Notes: a model not told the origin generated them from the letters alone. A stretch of 64,000 nucleotides of DNA from Oscillospiraceae bacterium (GCA_031261745.1 JAISJC010000153.1:1-64000); one strand, 5' to 3'. Positions 1-9,247 are shown, counted from the stretch's first letter. Numbers and translations: made by a program.

Positions 1-120
1 CACATAATAATCGGCGGAAATCCCGTCACGCAGGAGGCGTGCGAGTTCGTCGGCGCGGACGCCTGGGCAATCAACCCGCAGCTGACCGTAAGCACCTGCC
101 GCGACTGGGCGGCGAAATAG
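1..120 (+). CDS. Corrinoid (B12-binding) protein, C-terminal fragment
   Basis: The open frame enters from the left edge and ends with TAG at 118-120; 39 codons are visible. The sequence reads HIIIGGNPVTQEACEFVGAD followed by AWAINPQ. This matches the last strand and helix of the cobalamin-binding Rossmann domain of MtbC/MttC-type corrinoid proteins (the usual form is GGAPV...AxxIGADAYA). These proteins carry the methyl group between a substrate-specific methyltransferase and a URO-D-type methyltransferase, and exactly such a gene follows 66 bp downstream. The N-terminal helical domain and the DxHxxG cobalt ligand motif lie outside the window, so the assignment rests on the C-terminal signature and context. 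Confidence 0.7.
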   Translation, partial: HIIIGGNPVTQEACEFVGADAWAINPQLTVSTCRDWAAK

Positions 121-186
121 CGTATAGACAAAGAGCCGCTTATCCCGTATAATTAAAATAATAAGAACTATCAGGAGGGTAAAAAT

Positions 187-1266
187 ATGTCAGTGCCGAA
201 GTTTGATCCGAAAGAATTGAACATAGTATCTGAAATTTCCAGTTTTCCCGGCGCGCCGACCATTTCCGTATACAGTTTTCCGGTGACGCCGAGGGAGGCG
301 GTTATCGCGATGTACAAGCGCGAGGCCGTCTGGCAGATTACCGGTATGGAGCAGAAGATGTTTAACCCGCGGATTAATCCCGACAACATCGTCAAGGCTC
401 TCGTTTCCGACGGTCCCGGACGGCTGGCGGCCGCCGGCGGCAAGGATATTTTCGGAATCGAATGGGAATACGTCGCGCAGGTCGGCGGTTCGACCGTCCG
501 CCCCGGTACGCCGTTCCTCGCGGACGCCAACGAGTGGTACGACAAGGTCGTCTGGCCGGATATCGACTCGTGGGACTGGGCGGGAGCCGCGAAAGAAAAC
601 GAGCAGTACCTCGCCACGGACAATTATGTCATCAGCTACCTGTTTACGGGCTGGTATGAGCGGCTGATCTCCTTTATGGATTTTGAACCCGCCATTATGG
701 CGATGGTTGACGAGGATCAGACCGACGCTGTTAAGGCCCTGTTTGACAAGCTGTCCGACCTGTATATCAGGATTATCGACAAATACCTCGAATATTTCCC
801 GCAAATCGACGGCTTTTGCGTCCACGACGACTGGGGTTCGCAGAAGGACACGTTTTTCTCCCCCGCCATCGTCACCGAGATGATTGTACCATATATGAAA
901 AGGGTCACCGACCACCTGCATTCCAAGGGCAAGTTCTGCGATCTGCACAGCTGCGGCCAGCTTTTCAAGCAGATTCCGAACATAATCGCCGCCGGCTGGG
1001 ATTCTTGGAGCGGTCAGTTGGAGATAAATGATTTCACCAAACTTTATGATGCGTTCGGCGACAAGCTCATCATCGGCATCGCAACCGACCCGTCCGTTTC
1101 CCCCGCCGCGTCCGAGGACGAGCTGCGCGCCGCCGCCGTGGATTTCGCGGACAAATTCTGCGACGCGAAAAAGCCGTCGATGCTCAATTTTTACAGCAAT
1201 ATGTCGCTTCCGCGGGTGTTCCGCGAGGAGCTTTACATCCGTTCCCGCGAGCATTACAGTGCTTAG
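187..1266 (+). CDS. URO-D family corrinoid-dependent methyltransferase
   Basis: This 359-aa protein belongs to the uroporphyrinogen decarboxylase superfamily, in the branch used for methyl transfer in anaerobes (MtaA/MtbA-like or O-demethylase-type) rather than haem synthesis. The family hallmarks are in the second half: HDDWGSQKDTFFSP around residues 212-225, then HSKGKFCDLHSCGQ (about 240-253), whose His and Cys are typical zinc/thiol ligands of the methyltransferase branch. The start is set by the SD CAGGAGGG at 172-179. It lies just behind a corrinoid-protein gene, so the two probably act together in demethylating a methoxy or methylamine substrate. The substrate and the direction of transfer cannot be read from the sequence. 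Confidence 0.8.
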   Translation: MSVPKFDPKELNIVSEISSFPGAPTISVYSFPVTPREAVIAMYKREAVWQITGMEQKMFNPRINPDNIVKALVSDGPGRLAAAGGKDIFGIEWEYVAQVGGSTVRPGTPFLADANEWYDKVVWPDIDSWDWAGAAKENEQYLATDNYVISYLFTGWYERLISFMDFEPAIMAMVDEDQTDAVKALFDKLSDLYIRIIDKYLEYFPQIDGFCVHDDWGSQKDTFFSPAIVTEMIVPYMKRVTDHLHSKGKFCDLHSCGQLFKQIPNIIAAGWDSWSGQLEINDFTKLYDAFGDKLIIGIATDPSVSPAASEDELRAAAVDFADKFCDAKKPSMLNFYSNMSLPRVFREELYIRSREHYSA

Positions 1267-1335
1267 GAACCACCTGAAAATAATTAAAACTGATTGATAA
1301 TTAAAAAAAATCACTTGATAATAAAAAAAACGCTC

Positions 1336-1364
1336 TTGTGTGGTCGATGAAAGTCTGGTATACT
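1336..1364 (+). promoter_or_regulatory. Sigma-A-type promoter for the NuoE/F/GltD-Fdh operon
   Basis: TTGTGT (1336-1341), a 17-bp spacer and TATACT (1359-1364) lie about 50 bp before the first gene of the operon, in an AT-rich gap. The sequence just downstream, around 1370-1383, is rich in TATAC repeats. Confidence 0.55.
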
Positions 1365-1412
1365 TATATACTATACGTATACGCAAATGATTGAATTATC
1401 GGGGGTGTCCAT

Positions 1413-1934
1413 ATGTGTGAAAATTGCGGCGCGCTGAAACAGCGCGCCGACTTCTCCGCACTCGATCCCGTTCTTGACGGGTATGTCGGCGTGCGCGGAA
1501 GTCTCATTACGATTTTACAAAAAGCGCAGGATATTTACGGGTATCTCGCAGAGGAGACGATAGATTATATCGCCTTGCGCACGGGTACGAAGCCGGCTAA
1601 GATTTTCGGCGTCGCGACGTTTTACGCGCAGTTCCGTTTGAATCCGATCGGCAAGAACCTGATTATGCTCTGTAAGGGTACGGCCTGTCACGTCAACGGC
1701 GCGGACGATATCGAGGAGAGCGTCATCGACCTTCTCGGCGTGCGCGACGGGGAGACGACGGAGGACGGTGTGTTTACGCTGAACAATGTCGCGTGCCTCG
1801 GCTGCTGTTCGCTCGCGCCCGTGATGATGATTCGCGGCACGGACGGCGAGGAGACATTCGGCAACCTCACAAAGGATAAAGTTCGCGCGATACTCAACGA
1901 CATACGCGCGCGGGAAACGGCGGTGGCGGTATGA
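1413..1934 (+). CDS. NuoE-like [2Fe-2S] subunit (thioredoxin-like)
   Basis: This 173-aa protein resembles the 24-kDa subunit of complex I and the HydC/HndA subunits of NAD-dependent hydrogenases and formate dehydrogenases. It has an N-terminal helical bundle (LITILQKAQDIYGYL; GVATFYAQF) and a C-terminal thioredoxin-like fold with four cluster cysteines in two pairs, CKGTAC around residue 90 and CLGCC around residue 130. It passes electrons to or from the NuoF-like flavoprotein encoded next, whose ATG overlaps this stop codon by 4 bp (ATGA). The upstream SD is GGGGGTG. Confidence 0.9.
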   Translation: MCENCGALKQRADFSALDPVLDGYVGVRGSLITILQKAQDIYGYLAEETIDYIALRTGTKPAKIFGVATFYAQFRLNPIGKNLIMLCKGTACHVNGADDIEESVIDLLGVRDGETTEDGVFTLNNVACLGCCSLAPVMMIRGTDGEETFGNLTKDKVRAILNDIRARETAVAV

Positions 1935-3688
1935 CAGCTACAAGAGTCGTGGTCGGACAGGGCAGCTGCGGCGTCGCCTCCGGCGCGAAAAAAACGACGG
2001 CGGCACTCGAACAGCTCATCGCGGACTTCGGGCTGAATATTCCCGTCGAAATCACGGGCTGCGTCGGCAACTGCTACCTTGAACCCATTGTGGATGTTTA
2101 CGGCGCGGACGGGCTGCAAGCGCGCTACGTTAAGGTTCAGGCGGAGAACGCCTCCGCGATTGTCGAGCGGCACCTGAAAGCCGGCGAGATAGCGGACGAG
2201 CTGTTAATTTCCGAAGTTGACGGTGAGTTTCTGTCGCATCAGAACCGCATCGTGCTGCGCAACGCGGGCATTATTAACCCTGAGAGCATTGACGCATATA
2301 TCGCCGTCGGCGGCTACAAACCCGCCGAAAAGGTGCTGACGTCAATGACGTCCGAGCAGGTCATCGACGAGATTAAGGTCTCCGGTCTGCGCGGCCGCGG
2401 CGGCGCGGGCTTCCCGACCTGGTTCAAGTGGGACGCGGCGGCGAAGAATGACGCCGACGAGAAATTTATGGTGTGCAACGCGGACGAGGGCGACCCCGGC
2501 GCGTTTATGGACCGCTCCGTTCTGGAAGGCGACCCGCATTCGTTATTAGAGGGTATGCTTATCGGCGGATACGCGATCGGCGCGACCGAGGGCGTGATTT
2601 ACGTCCGCGCGGAATATCCGCTGGCTATTAAGCGGCTGGAACTCGCGTTGGAGCAGGCGCGCGAGCGCGGCTACCTGGGCAAAGGCATATTCGGCACGGC
2701 GACGAACTTCGACATCCGCATTAAGGCGGGCGCGGGCGCGTTCGTCTGCGGCGAGGAGACGGCACTTATCGCGTCGCTTGAAGGCGAGCGCGGAATGCCG
2801 CGGTTAAAGCCGCCGTTCCCGGCGCAAAAAGGCTTTTGGCAAAAACCGACGAATATCAACAACGTCGAGACATTCGCGAATGTCCCGTGGATAATAGAGC
2901 GCGGCGGCGCGGCGTTTGCCGCGATAGGCACGGAGAAGAGCGCGGGTACAAAGGTTTTCGCACTCGCGGGGAAAATCAAAAAAGGCGGACTCGTCGAGGT
3001 TCCAATGGGTCAGCCGCTGCGCGACGTTATCTTCGGCATCGGCGGCGGAATTAAGAACGACAAGGAATTTAAGGCCGTGCAGATGGGCGGCCCGTCGGGC
3101 GGCTGTATCCCCGCGGAGCTTATCGACACGCCCGTGGACTACGAGAACATTACGAAAACAGGCGCAATCGTCGGCTCCGGCGGTATGATCGTTATGGACG
3201 AGACGACGTGTATGGTGGATATGGCGCGTTACTTCCTCGACTTCACGCGCAACGAGTCCTGCGGCAAGTGCAACTATTGCCGCGTAGGCACGAAGCGTAT
3301 GCTTGAAATCCTCGAACGCATTACCGCGGGCGAGGGTCGCGACGGCGACATTGAACTGTTGGAAGAGCTGGCGCAGAAAATCAAGGACGGCAGTATGTGC
3401 GGCCTCGGACAGACCGCGCCGAACCCCGTTCTGACGACGATTCGGTATTTCCGCAACGAATTTGAGGATCATATACACAACAAGCACTGCACGGCGCACT
3501 CCTGCCGCGCGCTGCTGACGTTTGAGATTACCGACAAGTGCGTCGGCTGTACGATGTGCGCCAAGAACTGTCCCGTGGAGGCAATCAGCGGCAAGCCGAA
3601 GGAACAGCACGTCATTGACGCCGAGAAGTGCATAAAATGCGGGAAGTGTGAATCCTCCTGCAAATTCAGCGCGATTACTCGCGATTAG
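1931..3688 (+). CDS. NuoF/HydB-like NADH-binding flavo-iron-sulfur subunit
   Basis: This 585-aa protein has the layout of HydB/HndC. The N-terminal thioredoxin-like [2Fe-2S] domain has Cys at about 13, 44 and 48. The FMN site is GRGGAGFPTWFKW (about 153-165) and the NAD-site segment is GAGAFVCGEETALIASLEG. The SLBB region is followed by a [4Fe-4S] site, CGKCNYCRVG plus a later Cys. At the C-terminus are two ferredoxin [4Fe-4S] motifs, CVGCTMCAKNC and CIKCGKCESSC. It oxidises or reduces NAD(H) and feeds the iron-sulfur chain. Lacking an H-cluster partner in the window, the complex more likely serves a formate dehydrogenase or a bifurcating oxidoreductase than a hydrogenase. Confidence 0.9.
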   Translation: MTATRVVVGQGSCGVASGAKKTTAALEQLIADFGLNIPVEITGCVGNCYLEPIVDVYGADGLQARYVKVQAENASAIVERHLKAGEIADELLISEVDGEFLSHQNRIVLRNAGIINPESIDAYIAVGGYKPAEKVLTSMTSEQVIDEIKVSGLRGRGGAGFPTWFKWDAAAKNDADEKFMVCNADEGDPGAFMDRSVLEGDPHSLLEGMLIGGYAIGATEGVIYVRAEYPLAIKRLELALEQARERGYLGKGIFGTATNFDIRIKAGAGAFVCGEETALIASLEGERGMPRLKPPFPAQKGFWQKPTNINNVETFANVPWIIERGGAAFAAIGTEKSAGTKVFALAGKIKKGGLVEVPMGQPLRDVIFGIGGGIKNDKEFKAVQMGGPSGGCIPAELIDTPVDYENITKTGAIVGSGGMIVMDETTCMVDMARYFLDFTRNESCGKCNYCRVGTKRMLEILERITAGEGRDGDIELLEELAQKIKDGSMCGLGQTAPNPVLTTIRYFRNEFEDHIHNKHCTAHSCRALLTFEITDKCVGCTMCAKNCPVEAISGKPKEQHVIDAEKCIKCGKCESSCKFSAITRD

Positions 3689-3700
3689 GAGGGTTTGCAT

Positions 3701-6700
3701 ATGAAAACATTTACTTTGAATATCGACGGGCGCGAGTTGACCGCGCAGCCCGGACAGACGATACTGAACGTGGCACGCGAGAACGGGATAAGAATCCCGA
3801 CGCTGTGCTACGACGACCGGACGGAGATTTACGGCGCGTGCGGACTGTGCGTCGTCGAGGTTGAGGGCAACGCAAAGCTCGTCAAGGCCTGCGCCACGGA
3901 AATTTCCGACAATATGACGGTCCATACGGACACGCCGCGTGTGCGCGAGTCCCGCCGCACCAATTTAGAGCTGTTGCTGTCGAACCACACCGGCGACTGC
4001 CGCGGTCCCTGCGCGCTCAACTGCCCCGCCGGCACGGACTGTCAGGGGTACGTCGGACTCATCGCCAACGGCGAGAACGAGGCCGCAATCCGCCTGATAA
4101 AGGACAAAATACCGCTTCCGGCGTCCATCGGGCGCGTGTGTCCGCACCTGTGCGAGGCGGCGTGCCGCCGCGGTTTAGTCGAGGACCCCATATCTATCGC
4201 GCAGTTAAAGCGATTCGCGGGCGATCTCGACCTCGCGGGCGACGCCCCGTATACTCCCGATGTCGCGGCGGACACGGGCAAGCGCGTCGCCGTCATCGGC
4301 GGCGGCCCCTACGGAATTTCCGTCGCGTACTTCCTGCGCCGTCTCGGTCACGCGGTTACGATTATCGACGCTATGCCGAAGCTCGGCGGTATGCTGCGCT
4401 ACGGTATTCCCGAATATCGCCTGCCCAAGGCGGTTTTGGATGCGGAGATTGACCTCATTGCGAAGATGGGCGTGACGGTCGTCACGGACACGCGCGTCGG
4501 TACGGACATCGCGTTTGACGATATCCGCAAAAAGTTTGACGCGGTGTGCCTCGGCATAGGCGCGTGGGTGTCTACGGGTACGGGTGCCGCAGGTGAGGAC
4601 TTGCCCGGCGTCCTCGGCGGCATCGACTTTCTGCGCTCTGTCGTGCGCGGCGAACCGGAAAAAATCGGCCGTCGCGTCGCCGTCGTCGGCGGCGGCAACA
4701 CGGCTATGGACGCGTGCCGCACCGCCGTCCGCCTCGGTGCGGATACGGTATACAACATCTACCGCCGCACAAAGGACGAAATGCCCGCCGACGCTATCGA
4801 AATCGAGGAAGCGGAGGAGGAGGGCGTCGTATTCAAGAACCTCACAAACCCGTTGGAGATTCTCGCCGGTGCGGACGGACGCGCCGCGCGCGTAGTTTTA
4901 CAGGTTATGCGTTTGGGCGAGCCGGACAAATCGGGCCGCCGCGCGCCCGTACCGATAGAGGGCGAGACCGAGACGCTGGAAATAGACACCGTAATCCTCG
5001 CGACGGGTCAGTCCGTGAATGCCGACGGCATTGACGGCATCGACCTCACCCGCAAAAAAGGCGTCGCCTACGACGCGTCGACGTTTATGACCGCGATTCC
5101 CGGCGTTTTCGCCGGCGGAGACTGCGGCAACGATAAGATTTCAATCGCCATTGAGGCGATAGCCGACGCGGAGAAATCCTCGTCGGTGATAGACTCATAT
5201 CTGCGCGGCGAGACTGTCGGTTACAAAAAGCCGTACGTCCACGAGCGCGACGACGTGACCGAAAAGACGATTGAGGACCGCGAGCGGCAGTTCCGCGCCG
5301 CGCAGGTGACCGTTCCCACCGAGATTCGCCGCGGGAATTTCCTCGAAATTTACGAGTCTCTCACGCCCGAAGCGGCGCAGAGCGAGGCCTCGCGCTGCCT
5401 CGAATGCGGCTGCGGCGACTATTTTGACTGCACGCTTGTCAGCTGCGCGCGTGAATATTCCGTCCTGCCGGAGCGTTTCGCGGGCGAGAAGAACGCGCCG
5501 GAGTATTACGACGACCACCCGTTTATTACGCGCGACCCGAACAAGTGCATACTGTGCGGACTGTGCGTGCGCGTGTGCGACGAGGTCATCGGTGTCGGCG
5601 CGCTCGGACTCACGGAGCGCGGATTTGACGCCGTTGTGCGCCCCGCACTCGGCAGACCGTTGCAGGACGCGGGTTGCGTCTCCTGCGGTATGTGCGTCTC
5701 CGTCTGCCCGACGGGCGCGTTGCAGGAAAAACTTCCGATGAAAAAATCCGTCCCGTTGGAGACGGTTTCCACCAAGACAACGTGCGCGTACTGCTCCGTC
5801 GGCTGCTCAATTTCCGTGGAATCCCACGGCAAGCTGCTCGTCAGGGCTTTGCCGGACAACGACGGCATTGTGAACGGCGGCTTGCTGTGCCACCGCGGCC
5901 GCTTCGGGTTTAACGAGGCGACGGGCGAGGACAGGCTCACCGCTCCCCGCATACTGAACAACGGTACGCCGGTCGAGACGGATTTCAACGACGCGATTAA
6001 GCGCGCGGCTGAGGGTTTGCGGTCGGGCGCGGCGGCAATCGCCGTCTCACCGCGCTTCACGAATGAAGAGATTTACGCCGTGCGGTCCCTCGCGGACGCC
6101 GTCGGCGCGAAGCTGTTCTCGTTCGACAACGTGCCGGACGGCATCGAAACCGTTCTCGGCGGCGCGCGCTCTCCGAACAAGATTGAAGAACTGCTCGGCA
6201 CGGAACTTATCATCGCCGTCGGCTTTGACCCCGCCGAGAACCCCGTCGTCGGGCTGAAACTGCGCCACGCGGCGAAAGCCGGCGCGGAGGTCGTGCTGAT
6301 CAACCCGTTTGAGGGTTACGGCGACTTCGGCTACGCAAGCGAAATCATCAACACGGAGGACAGTACGGAGCTTCTGCGCGGAACACTCGCCGCGCTGATA
6401 AGTTCCGGCAAAACCTCACCCGCCGCAGGCTTCGACGCGCTGAAAGCGGGTCTTGCGGACGCAATTCCGTCCGATACGGCAAAGAATCTCGCGGCGCGGT
6501 ATTCCGCGGTGAAAAATGCGATGCTCGTGTTCCAGCGCAGCGTCGTGTCGCCGGAGTGCGCGGCGACGCTCGCGCAGCTCGCGCTCGTGTCGGGTCACAT
6601 CGACTCACCGAGCGACGGGATTTTACAGGTTTTCGCGAAGAACAACAGCCGCGGTCTGCTCGACCTCGGCATAACCTCCGGCGCGGAAGCCCTCGCGGGC

Positions 6701-7096
6701 GTCAAGTCGCTTCTGATATTCGGCGAGGACCCGGAGACTTTGCCGGAGCTGGATTTCCTCGCGGTCTGCGACACGCACCTGACAAAAACTGCTCTGACCG
6801 CCGATGTGGTTATCCCCGGCACGGGCGCGCAGCAGACGAACGGCACGTTCACGAACACCGAGGGTCGGATTCTTCCCGTGCGCGGCAGTTTGCTCGACGA
6901 CAAGGTTCCGACGAACCGTCAAATCGCGCAGGAGCTTGCGCGCATATTCGGGCGCGACATCGCCCCCGAAGTAACCGGCGAACCTGTCCCGACGTTGACG
7001 GCGGCGTTGCTGAAACCCATTGCGTCGGCAAAGCTGACAGACAGGCACGCGACCTCCGACTACCTCCAAAACAAAATCGACGCCAAGCGCGTTTAG
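3701..7096 (+). CDS. Fusion: [2Fe-2S] + GltD-like FAD/NAD(P) module + ferredoxin + truncated NuoG/Fdh molybdopterin domain
   Basis: The protein is 1,131 aa counting from the ATG at 3701, which has the SD AGGAGGG; the ORF track begins at an in-frame TTG two codons earlier. Domains in order are: a plant-type [2Fe-2S] domain with GACGLCVVEV (about 48-57); a cysteine-rich helical domain with CRGPCALNCPAGTDC; a GltD-like pyridine-nucleotide oxidoreductase with two dinucleotide motifs (VIGGGPYGIS about 200, VVGGGNTAMD about 330); a bacterioferredoxin domain (CILCGLCVRVC, CVSCGMCVSVC about 615-680); and the [4Fe-4S] entry of a molybdopterin oxidoreductase (CAYCSVGC about 695) with a shortened body of roughly 430 residues. 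No Sec/Cys catalytic site of formate dehydrogenase is apparent, so the last part may only conduct electrons, as in NuoG. Confidence 0.85.
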   Translation: MKTFTLNIDGRELTAQPGQTILNVARENGIRIPTLCYDDRTEIYGACGLCVVEVEGNAKLVKACATEISDNMTVHTDTPRVRESRRTNLELLLSNHTGDCRGPCALNCPAGTDCQGYVGLIANGENEAAIRLIKDKIPLPASIGRVCPHLCEAACRRGLVEDPISIAQLKRFAGDLDLAGDAPYTPDVAADTGKRVAVIGGGPYGISVAYFLRRLGHAVTIIDAMPKLGGMLRYGIPEYRLPKAVLDAEIDLIAKMGVTVVTDTRVGTDIAFDDIRKKFDAVCLGIGAWVSTGTGAAGEDLPGVLGGIDFLRSVVRGEPEKIGRRVAVVGGGNTAMDACRTAVRLGADTVYNIYRRTKDEMPADAIEIEEAEEEGVVFKNLTNPLEILAGADGRAARVVLQVMRLGEPDKSGRRAPVPIEGETETLEIDTVILATGQSVNADGIDGIDLTRKKGVAYDASTFMTAIPGVFAGGDCGNDKISIAIEAIADAEKSSSVIDSYLRGETVGYKKPYVHERDDVTEKTIEDRERQFRAAQVTVPTEIRRGNFLEIYESLTPEAAQSEASRCLECGCGDYFDCTLVSCAREYSVLPERFAGEKNAPEYYDDHPFITRDPNKCILCGLCVRVCDEVIGVGALGLTERGFDAVVRPALGRPLQDAGCVSCGMCVSVCPTGALQEKLPMKKSVPLETVSTKTTCAYCSVGCSISVESHGKLLVRALPDNDGIVNGGLLCHRGRFGFNEATGEDRLTAPRILNNGTPVETDFNDAIKRAAEGLRSGAAAIAVSPRFTNEEIYAVRSLADAVGAKLFSFDNVPDGIETVLGGARSPNKIEELLGTELIIAVGFDPAENPVVGLKLRHAAKAGAEVVLINPFEGYGDFGYASEIINTEDSTELLRGTLAALISSGKTSPAAGFDALKAGLADAIPSDTAKNLAARYSAVKNAMLVFQRSVVSPECAATLAQLALVSGHIDSPSDGILQVFAKNNSRGLLDLGITSGAEALAGVKSLLIFGEDPETLPELDFLAVCDTHLTKTALTADVVIPGTGAQQTNGTFTNTEGRILPVRGSLLDDKVPTNRQIAQELARIFGRDIAPEVTGEPVPTLTAALLKPIASAKLTDRHATSDYLQNKIDAKRV

Positions 7097-7136
7097 TGAA
7101 AATACCCGCCCAAGTTAATATTAAGGAGGTATCGCA

Positions 7137-7553
7137 ATGAATATCGCAGTACGTTATCAGTCGAAAACCGGCCACACGGCAAAGGTCGCCGACGCAATCG
7201 CAAATGCACTTGGGGTCAAGGCGGAGCCGATTACCGTTCCGGTTTCGCCGGACACGGATTTGCTCTTCCTCGGCGGCGCGCTGTATATGATTTACGGCTG
7301 CAACATTGACCCCGACCTCGTGAAGTACATTGCGGAGCTTCCGCCGACCGTCAAGCGCGCCGCGCTTTTCGGGACGTCCGCGCTTATGACTTTCGGAAAC
7401 AAGCGGATGCTGAAACATTTCCGGACAAAAGCGATTGAGGTCTGCGCCGAGAATTTCCACTGCTACGGCGAGTTCAAGGGCCTGCAAAAAGGTCATCCTG
7501 ACCAAAAGGATCTGGACGACGCGGCGGCGTGGGCGAAGCGAATCGGCAACTAA
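7137..7553 (+). CDS. Flavodoxin-family protein
   Basis: This 138-aa single-domain flavodoxin is preceded by a strong SD (AAGGAGGT). The N-terminal FMN phosphate loop reads SKTGHTAKVADAIA (residues 9-22), close to the family T/SxTGxT pattern, and GGALYMIYGC (about 46-55) is the next flavin loop. It lies 40 bp after the large flavo-iron-sulfur subunit on the same strand and so probably belongs to that operon as a one- or two-electron carrier. The partner that reduces it cannot be told from the sequence. Confidence 0.8.
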   Translation: MNIAVRYQSKTGHTAKVADAIANALGVKAEPITVPVSPDTDLLFLGGALYMIYGCNIDPDLVKYIAELPPTVKRAALFGTSALMTFGNKRMLKHFRTKAIEVCAENFHCYGEFKGLQKGHPDQKDLDDAAAWAKRIGN

Positions 7554-7582
7554 CAGATATACTCCCACCGACATAATTAAAA

Positions 7583-7630
7583 CCTCCGTTTGATTTGACA
7601 GCCTGATTAGGGCATCAAATCAAACGGAGG
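7583..7630 (-). terminator. Long inverted repeat, likely terminator for the leftward two-component operon
   Basis: A 16-bp perfect stem, CCTCCGTTTGATTTGA with its complement, encloses a 16-nt loop between two convergent genes. Read leftwards it is followed by TTTTAATT, as in an intrinsic terminator. Read rightwards there is no T-run. Confidence 0.6.
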
Positions 7631-7653
7631 TAAAATTATAATGTAAACGCAAC

Positions 7654-8550
7654 TTAAACGGGTAAAAAAACTCTGAACGCCGTCCCTTTTCCGACCTCGG
7701 ATTCAAGCTCGATATTCCCGCCGTGAAGCTCGGTGATTTTCTTCACGAGCGACAGACCGAGACCGTTGCCGCCGAGCGCGCGGTCGCGCGACTTGTCCGC
7801 CTTGTAGAAGCGTTCAAACAGGTGGATTCTATCCTCTTCCGCAATGCCGATTCCCGAATCCGCAACGGTAACGCGGACGCGCCCGCCGTCCCGCGTGAGC
7901 GAAATGTCGATTTTGCCGCCCTCAGGCGTGAACTTTATCGCGTTGTGCAGCAGGTTGACCCAGACCTGCGTCAGCAGCTCCTCGTCGCCGCTGATCTCGA
8001 CCTTTTCGAGCGCGAGCGACAGTTCAATCTTCTTCGCCGTCCACTGCGGCTCCGACATCAGAACGGCGTTTTCAAGTTGCTTGTCCAATCGGAACACCGC
8101 TTTTTTCAGCGGCTCCGCGTCCGCGTCAAGCGAGGACAGTTTCAGCAGATTGTCGCTGAGTTTTGACAGCCGCCTGCTCTCGCTTTCGATTATTTCGAGG
8201 TAGTGCGTCCGCAGCTCCGGCGACAGGTCGCCGTTTCTCAGCAGCGCGGCGAAGCCGGTAATCGACGTCAGCGGCGACTGAATCTCGTGCGACACGTTTG
8301 ACACGAAATCCTGCCGCAGTTGCTCCACGGTGCCGAGCTCGCGCGCCATTTTATTCAGTCGTTCCGTCAGCTCCGAAAGGGGGTGATGTTCGCCGCCGTC
8401 TATTCGCACGTTGAAGTCCCCGTGCGCGATTCTGTCAATCGCGTTGTTAATGTTGTCAAACAGCGCGAACTTGCCGTGCTGCCTCGCGCAGGAGACCGCC
8501 AAAACCCACACCGCCGCCGCAAGCGGAATCAGCAAGTAGCGTTTTTTCAT
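7654..8550 (-). CDS. HAMP-domain sensor histidine kinase, no extracellular sensor domain
   Basis: The start is placed at the ATG at 8550 (MKKRYLLIPL), which overlaps the response regulator stop as ATGA; this gives 298 aa. One N-terminal membrane segment (residues 4-20) is followed directly by a HAMP-like linker (INNAIDRIAHGDFNVRI). Then come the H-box SNVSHEIQSPLTS (about residue 98), the N-box NLLHNAIKFTPEGG, and the G boxes DSGIGIAE and GLGLSLVKKI. The kinase core is complete. With only one membrane helix and no ectodomain, the signal must be sensed in or at the membrane, or through a partner. Confidence 0.9.
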   Translation of the reverse strand: MKKRYLLIPLAAAVWVLAVSCARQHGKFALFDNINNAIDRIAHGDFNVRIDGGEHHPLSELTERLNKMARELGTVEQLRQDFVSNVSHEIQSPLTSITGFAALLRNGDLSPELRTHYLEIIESESRRLSKLSDNLLKLSSLDADAEPLKKAVFRLDKQLENAVLMSEPQWTAKKIELSLALEKVEISGDEELLTQVWVNLLHNAIKFTPEGGKIDISLTRDGGRVRVTVADSGIGIAEEDRIHLFERFYKADKSRDRALGGNGLGLSLVKKITELHGGNIELESEVGKGTAFRVFLPV

Positions 8551-9233
8551 TCCGGCACCTCCAAACGGTATCCCAAGCCGCGGATTGTCGTGATTTTGAA
8601 CCCGCATTTATTCGCGGGGAACCGCTCGCGCAGCCGGTTTATATGCACGTCAAGCGTCCGCTCGTTCCCCTCGAAATCATAGCCCCAGACGTCCTCGATT
8701 ATCGCGTCACGCGCGAGCGTCCTGCCGGCGGAGGCCGCGAGCTTCCAGAGAAGCTCGAACTCTTTCATCGGAATATCGGTTTTTTCACCGCCGGTGGTGA
8801 CGCTGTAACTCTCCCTGTCTATGATTGCGGCTCCCACGGAAATCACCTGCGCCGACTCGATTTTGTACCGCCGCAGAAGTGCCTTAACGCGCATAATCAG
8901 CTCCGCGCTCTCAAACGGCTTAGTGAGGTAGTCGTCCGTGCCGCGCTCAAACCCGATGGCTTTCTGCGATATATCCGACTTCGCGGTCAGCATCAGAATC
9001 GGCCTGTCGCCGTAGTACTGCCGCAGGAGCTTACACAGCTCGAACCCGTCGAGCTGCGGCATCATCACGTCGATGATGTACAGGTCGGGGTTTTCGGCGT
9101 CCGCTTTGGTGAGGGCGTCGCGCCCGTTTACCGCGTCAACGACGGAGAAACGCTCATTTTTCAGCAGCGTCGCCACAAGTTCGCGGATATATTCGTCATC
9201 GTCAACGACCATTATCTTCGGCATCCCACACAC
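8547..9233 (-). CDS. OmpR/PhoB-family response regulator
   Basis: The protein is 228 aa, or 225 aa if MPKIM is the start. The receiver domain has VVDDDEY (acidic pocket, about 9-15), phospho-acceptor Asp in YIIDVMMPQ (about residue 55) and Lys in LTKPFESAEL. The C-terminal winged-helix DNA-binding domain includes the segments PMKEFELLWKLA and TLDVHINRLRERF typical of OmpR/PhoB. It is translationally coupled to the histidine kinase and transcribed from the promoter at 9248-9276. No target genes can be named. Confidence 0.93.
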   Translation of the reverse strand: MCGMPKIMVVDDDEYIRELVATLLKNERFSVVDAVNGRDALTKADAENPDLYIIDVMMPQLDGFELCKLLRQYYGDRPILMLTAKSDISQKAIGFERGTDDYLTKPFESAELIMRVKALLRRYKIESAQVISVGAAIIDRESYSVTTGGEKTDIPMKEFELLWKLAASAGRTLARDAIIEDVWGYDFEGNERTLDVHINRLRERFPANKCGFKITTIRGLGYRLEVPE

Positions 9234-9247
9234 CTCCGTTACCCTTG

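Noticed and set aside
190-1386. Long antisense ORF (398 aa) opposite the methyltransferase
   Set aside because: It is a GC-rich shadow frame with no family resemblance; the plus-strand protein is clearly real.
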